Below, in pieces: positions 61,260-64,000 of a DNA stretch of 64,000 bases. The stretch lies in assembly GCA_014898425.1 (NCBI GenBank), contig RCSZ01000009.1, positions 496,001 to 560,000 of the forward strand. Direction: 5' to 3'. This stretch comes from Botryotinia globosa (taxonomy: Eukaryota; Ascomycota; Leotiomycetes; Helotiales; Sclerotiniaceae). The notes beneath the pieces were generated by a model. The model did no database searches, was not told the origin of the DNA, and worked only from the letters and a program-made list of their open reading frames with translations. The position numbers were made by a program, and so were the translations under genes. Positions within the stretch are counted from its first letter, which is position 1, and every line of letters begins with the position of its first letter.

Positions 61260-64000
61260 TATAATAATTTAAATTATTAAAGTTAGAATAATTATATATA
61301 TTTGTAATTTTATAAAAACAATTAATCATTTTTAGTTAAGTATTATATCAAATAATTTTTTATATTATCCCTTTGTTATTTATAAAATAAAGATATAATA
61401 TAATAATAGAATAAATCCATTTTATATTTAATATATTAATTGTAATCTTATCATTTCTTTTTAAATGGAATAATATATTAATCTTTTTAAATAAATATTT
61501 ATTTTTATAATTAAAGGTATTCTTTTTATATAGAAAACTATATTTATTATAATACTTTTTTGAAATTTAAATACTTCTTTAATTGATATTATATTAAATA
61601 ATATTAAGCTTTATTTCGCTATATATATTAGATAGTGAATATCTTGTATTTTATAATCTATTATATATTATCTTTATTTATTATCAAAAATAGAAAAGCT
61701 GAATATCAATAAATCCTCAAAACAAAAATTTAGTATTTAGAAACCCTTTTTTCGAATATTATATAATTTATATTAAAATCTTTAAATTTCTTTTTAAAAT
61801 ATAGAATTGATTTGATAGAAAATATTAATAAAGAAATTACTTTAATTAATTTCAAAAAATAATAATTTCAATTCCGTTTTAACAAGATTTCAATTTTCTC
61901 AAATAGTTTTGAATAAATTGAAAACAAAGGAAATTTATAGAATATAGATATATAATCTATTAAAATAGAAAACAACTTGATAAACTTTAATATAATCAAT
62001 TCTGTTTTTTATATTTTCAATAAAAACAATTAAAATATATATATATCTCAAATATACTTTATAAATCCCCTCATTTAATCTAATATTTATAACTTATATA
62101 AATAATATCTCAATAATCTAATATCTATATAATAACACATTGGATTTTTAATAATAAGTTTTCTATATTTGTTAAAATACTATACAGATTTTCGATATTA
62201 GAATCTATTAATTCCTTAAACATATTAGAATTGAGGGAAATAAAATAGTTAATAAATTTATTGATTTCAATATCTATAAATCTATTCAGAATCTGAGATT
62301 CACTTCAAAATCTATTGTTAATAAAGTTGATATTATAATTAGAGAATTCAGCTTTTATTCGAAATAATATTAATAATAGAAATAATAATCTATTCTATCA
62401 AAAATATATAATAAATAGAATTTAATTTATATAATAAAACTTTCTTTGAAATTAAATCTATTATGAAAAATATTATATTATATTTTTAATATATATTTAG
62501 AATATAAAGATTTTATATAATATTATAAACAATTCAAATATCAAAATATTAATTTAAATTGTTTTATAATTGCTAAAAGATTTCTAAATATTTAATACTT
62601 TATTGAAAGTTGTTAGTTCAATTTGAAAAATGATTTAAATAGTTAATTTTATTTCTATTAATTTTAATAATAGAAAGGTTTAATTACTTTTTGTTTTTAA
62701 TATTCCAATTATTAATTTTGATTAAATTCCATGGAATAATTTTATTTTATTTAATATTTATTCCTACTAATAACAATTCTTTCTCTTCTTTTTTTTAAAT
62801 TAAATCTTATTTCTTCTTCATTTTATTCAATAATAATTAAAAAAAAACAATAAGGATTTCTTTCTTTCATATATATATATATATATATATATATTAATTT
62901 CAATTATTTTTATAAATACTTGTTTTTATAATATGTATTTATTAATTCCTTAGAATTATATTTAGCTTTTCAAAACCTTTGAATATTATTAATTCTATTT
63001 TAATTAATAAAGAGAAATTGTTCAAATAAATCTTTTAGTTTTATATATACAATCTACTCTTTATAATATTATTTTAAATCCATAACTTAATATATCTCTA
63101 TATCTTTTAGGAGATTCCTAGGGTCAGCCTTATACCAGCTCGTTGAATGTTAATAAATACTACTACTACTTCTACTAAGTATTCTTTTAAATATCCATTC
63201 ATTGAAAAACACGATTAAGCCTTTAAAAATAATCATAATCTGAATTTATAATAAAGATTTAAAATCTATTCTAATAGATTTTATTAAGAAGTTATAAAAG
63301 ATTTTAACTTCTCAAATTTTGTGTAAAATTTTGTGAATTCAAAAATCATTATATTAAATTCTCTTTTTGCAATAAAAAAGGATACCTAAGAATTATAAGA
63401 ATTTGAAAATTTAAGATTGAATCAATATAATTGAGATTATATTTTAAAGTTTGTTATATTCTATTTGTAAATAATGAAATCAAAAATATTAATTTTGATA
63501 TTGAAGAACTGCGAGATCTTACCCTTTGTATTTAAGAATGTATAATTTGATTGAAATTATTATTATAAGATTTCCAAAAAGAAAGTTTCAAGAAATCTAA
63601 TAGATAAACTCAGTTTATTACTGTTTATAGAAACATAATAACATTGAATTTCTTTTTAAATAGATTTATTTCAATTGGAAATTCGAATTTTCTTTTTATA
63701 ATTAATTATGTTTGATTCCATAATTTTCACTTCGAATTAATAATTATATTATTAGATTATGAGAGCCATAATATAAAATTGTTTTGATTAATATAGTATT
63801 CATTATAATCAAAGAAAATGTTTGCAATTGATTATATAAGCTTTAATAATATATATGATAAAGATTTTAGTTCTTTATACAAATCTTAGCTTGGAAATAA
63901 ATATTAAAAAATATATCATTTGAAATATTTATTATATACCTATGATTATTATTTTGAGTTTTTCTAATCCAAAAAAAGTTCTATATATTAGCTTTATGTT
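61260..64000 (+). repeat. Third copy of 29,460-32,228
   Basis: This direct repeat of the outer left arm continues to the window edge. It is ~28 bp shorter over 2.74 kb, mostly from single-base losses in homopolymers and shortened TA runs (TTTAGTTAAG for TTTAGTTTAAG, CTCAAATTTTG for CTCAAAATTTTG, a shorter (AT)n at 62,870-62,894). It contains RepA (minus coding strand) to about 63,176 and the RepC-related segment after it. Confidence 0.95.

Noticed and set aside
1..64000. Mitochondrial genome
   Set aside because: Base composition and GC clusters are reminiscent, but no rRNA, tRNA or respiratory gene is visible in 64 kb, and nuclear-type transposons are abundant.
1..64000. tRNA, rRNA, CRISPR array or telomere repeats
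   Set aside because: No cloverleaf-like sequence, rRNA core motif, regularly spaced direct repeats with unique spacers, or TTAGGG-type array was found on either strand.

Overview
This window looks like a gene-free, extremely A+T-rich block (well above 80% A+T by eye, not computed) from the nuclear genome of a filamentous ascomycete with strong repeat-induced point mutation (RIP). The evidence is sequence-internal. Repeat copies differ mainly by C-to-T and G-to-A changes. TA dinucleotides are abundant and stop codons crowd every frame. The only recognisable coding remnants belong to transposons: a fungal Ty1/Copia reverse transcriptase and a pogo/Fot1-type transposase. I found no cellular gene, tRNA, rRNA, CRISPR array or telomere repeat. 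An RIP-degraded heterochromatic region, such as a centromere or subtelomere, fits best.

Layout, left third (1-25,390). A multi-copy element of about 6 kb, called RepA here, forms the substrate. One RepA copy (2,437-16,640) is split by a 6.9 kb Copia-like element (3,473-10,360, TSD TAAAC), a 2.5 kb non-coding LTR element called RepB (11,815-14,314, TSD ATAAA) and a 0.47 kb TIR element (15,586-16,053, TSD TAGTA). The Copia element is itself split inside its RT gene by a 1.75 kb LTR element (4,243-5,990, TSD ATTAT). Next come an inverted partial RepB, a G-rich polypurine block, tandem 9-bp and 3-bp arrays, three RepA end fragments and an unassigned stretch with scattered GC-richer islets.

Middle and right (25,391-64,000). 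A near full-length RepA (25,391-31,396) leads into a giant near-identical inverted repeat. Its arms are 29,481-45,390 and 45,391-61,229, joined with no spacer. Each arm holds RepA copies interrupted by RepC, an element of about 0.85 kb carrying GC-rich islands and a GC hairpin end. RepC is itself interrupted by a 2.0 kb pogo-like transposon at a TA target. At 61,230-61,259 the sequence turns round again, and 61,260-64,000 is a third, slightly shortened copy of 29,460-32,228. This X / inverted X / X order, with mostly single-base homopolymer differences, looks more like a long-read fold-back assembly artefact than a natural structure, although a very recent palindrome is not excluded.

No genes work together here; the interest lies in transposon stratigraphy. 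The notable points are an unrecognised multi-copy element with protein frames that stay open in several diverged copies, LTR pairs whose outer edges escaped RIP while their inner edges did not, mobile GC-rich hairpin ends, and three unrelated 9-bp minisatellites.
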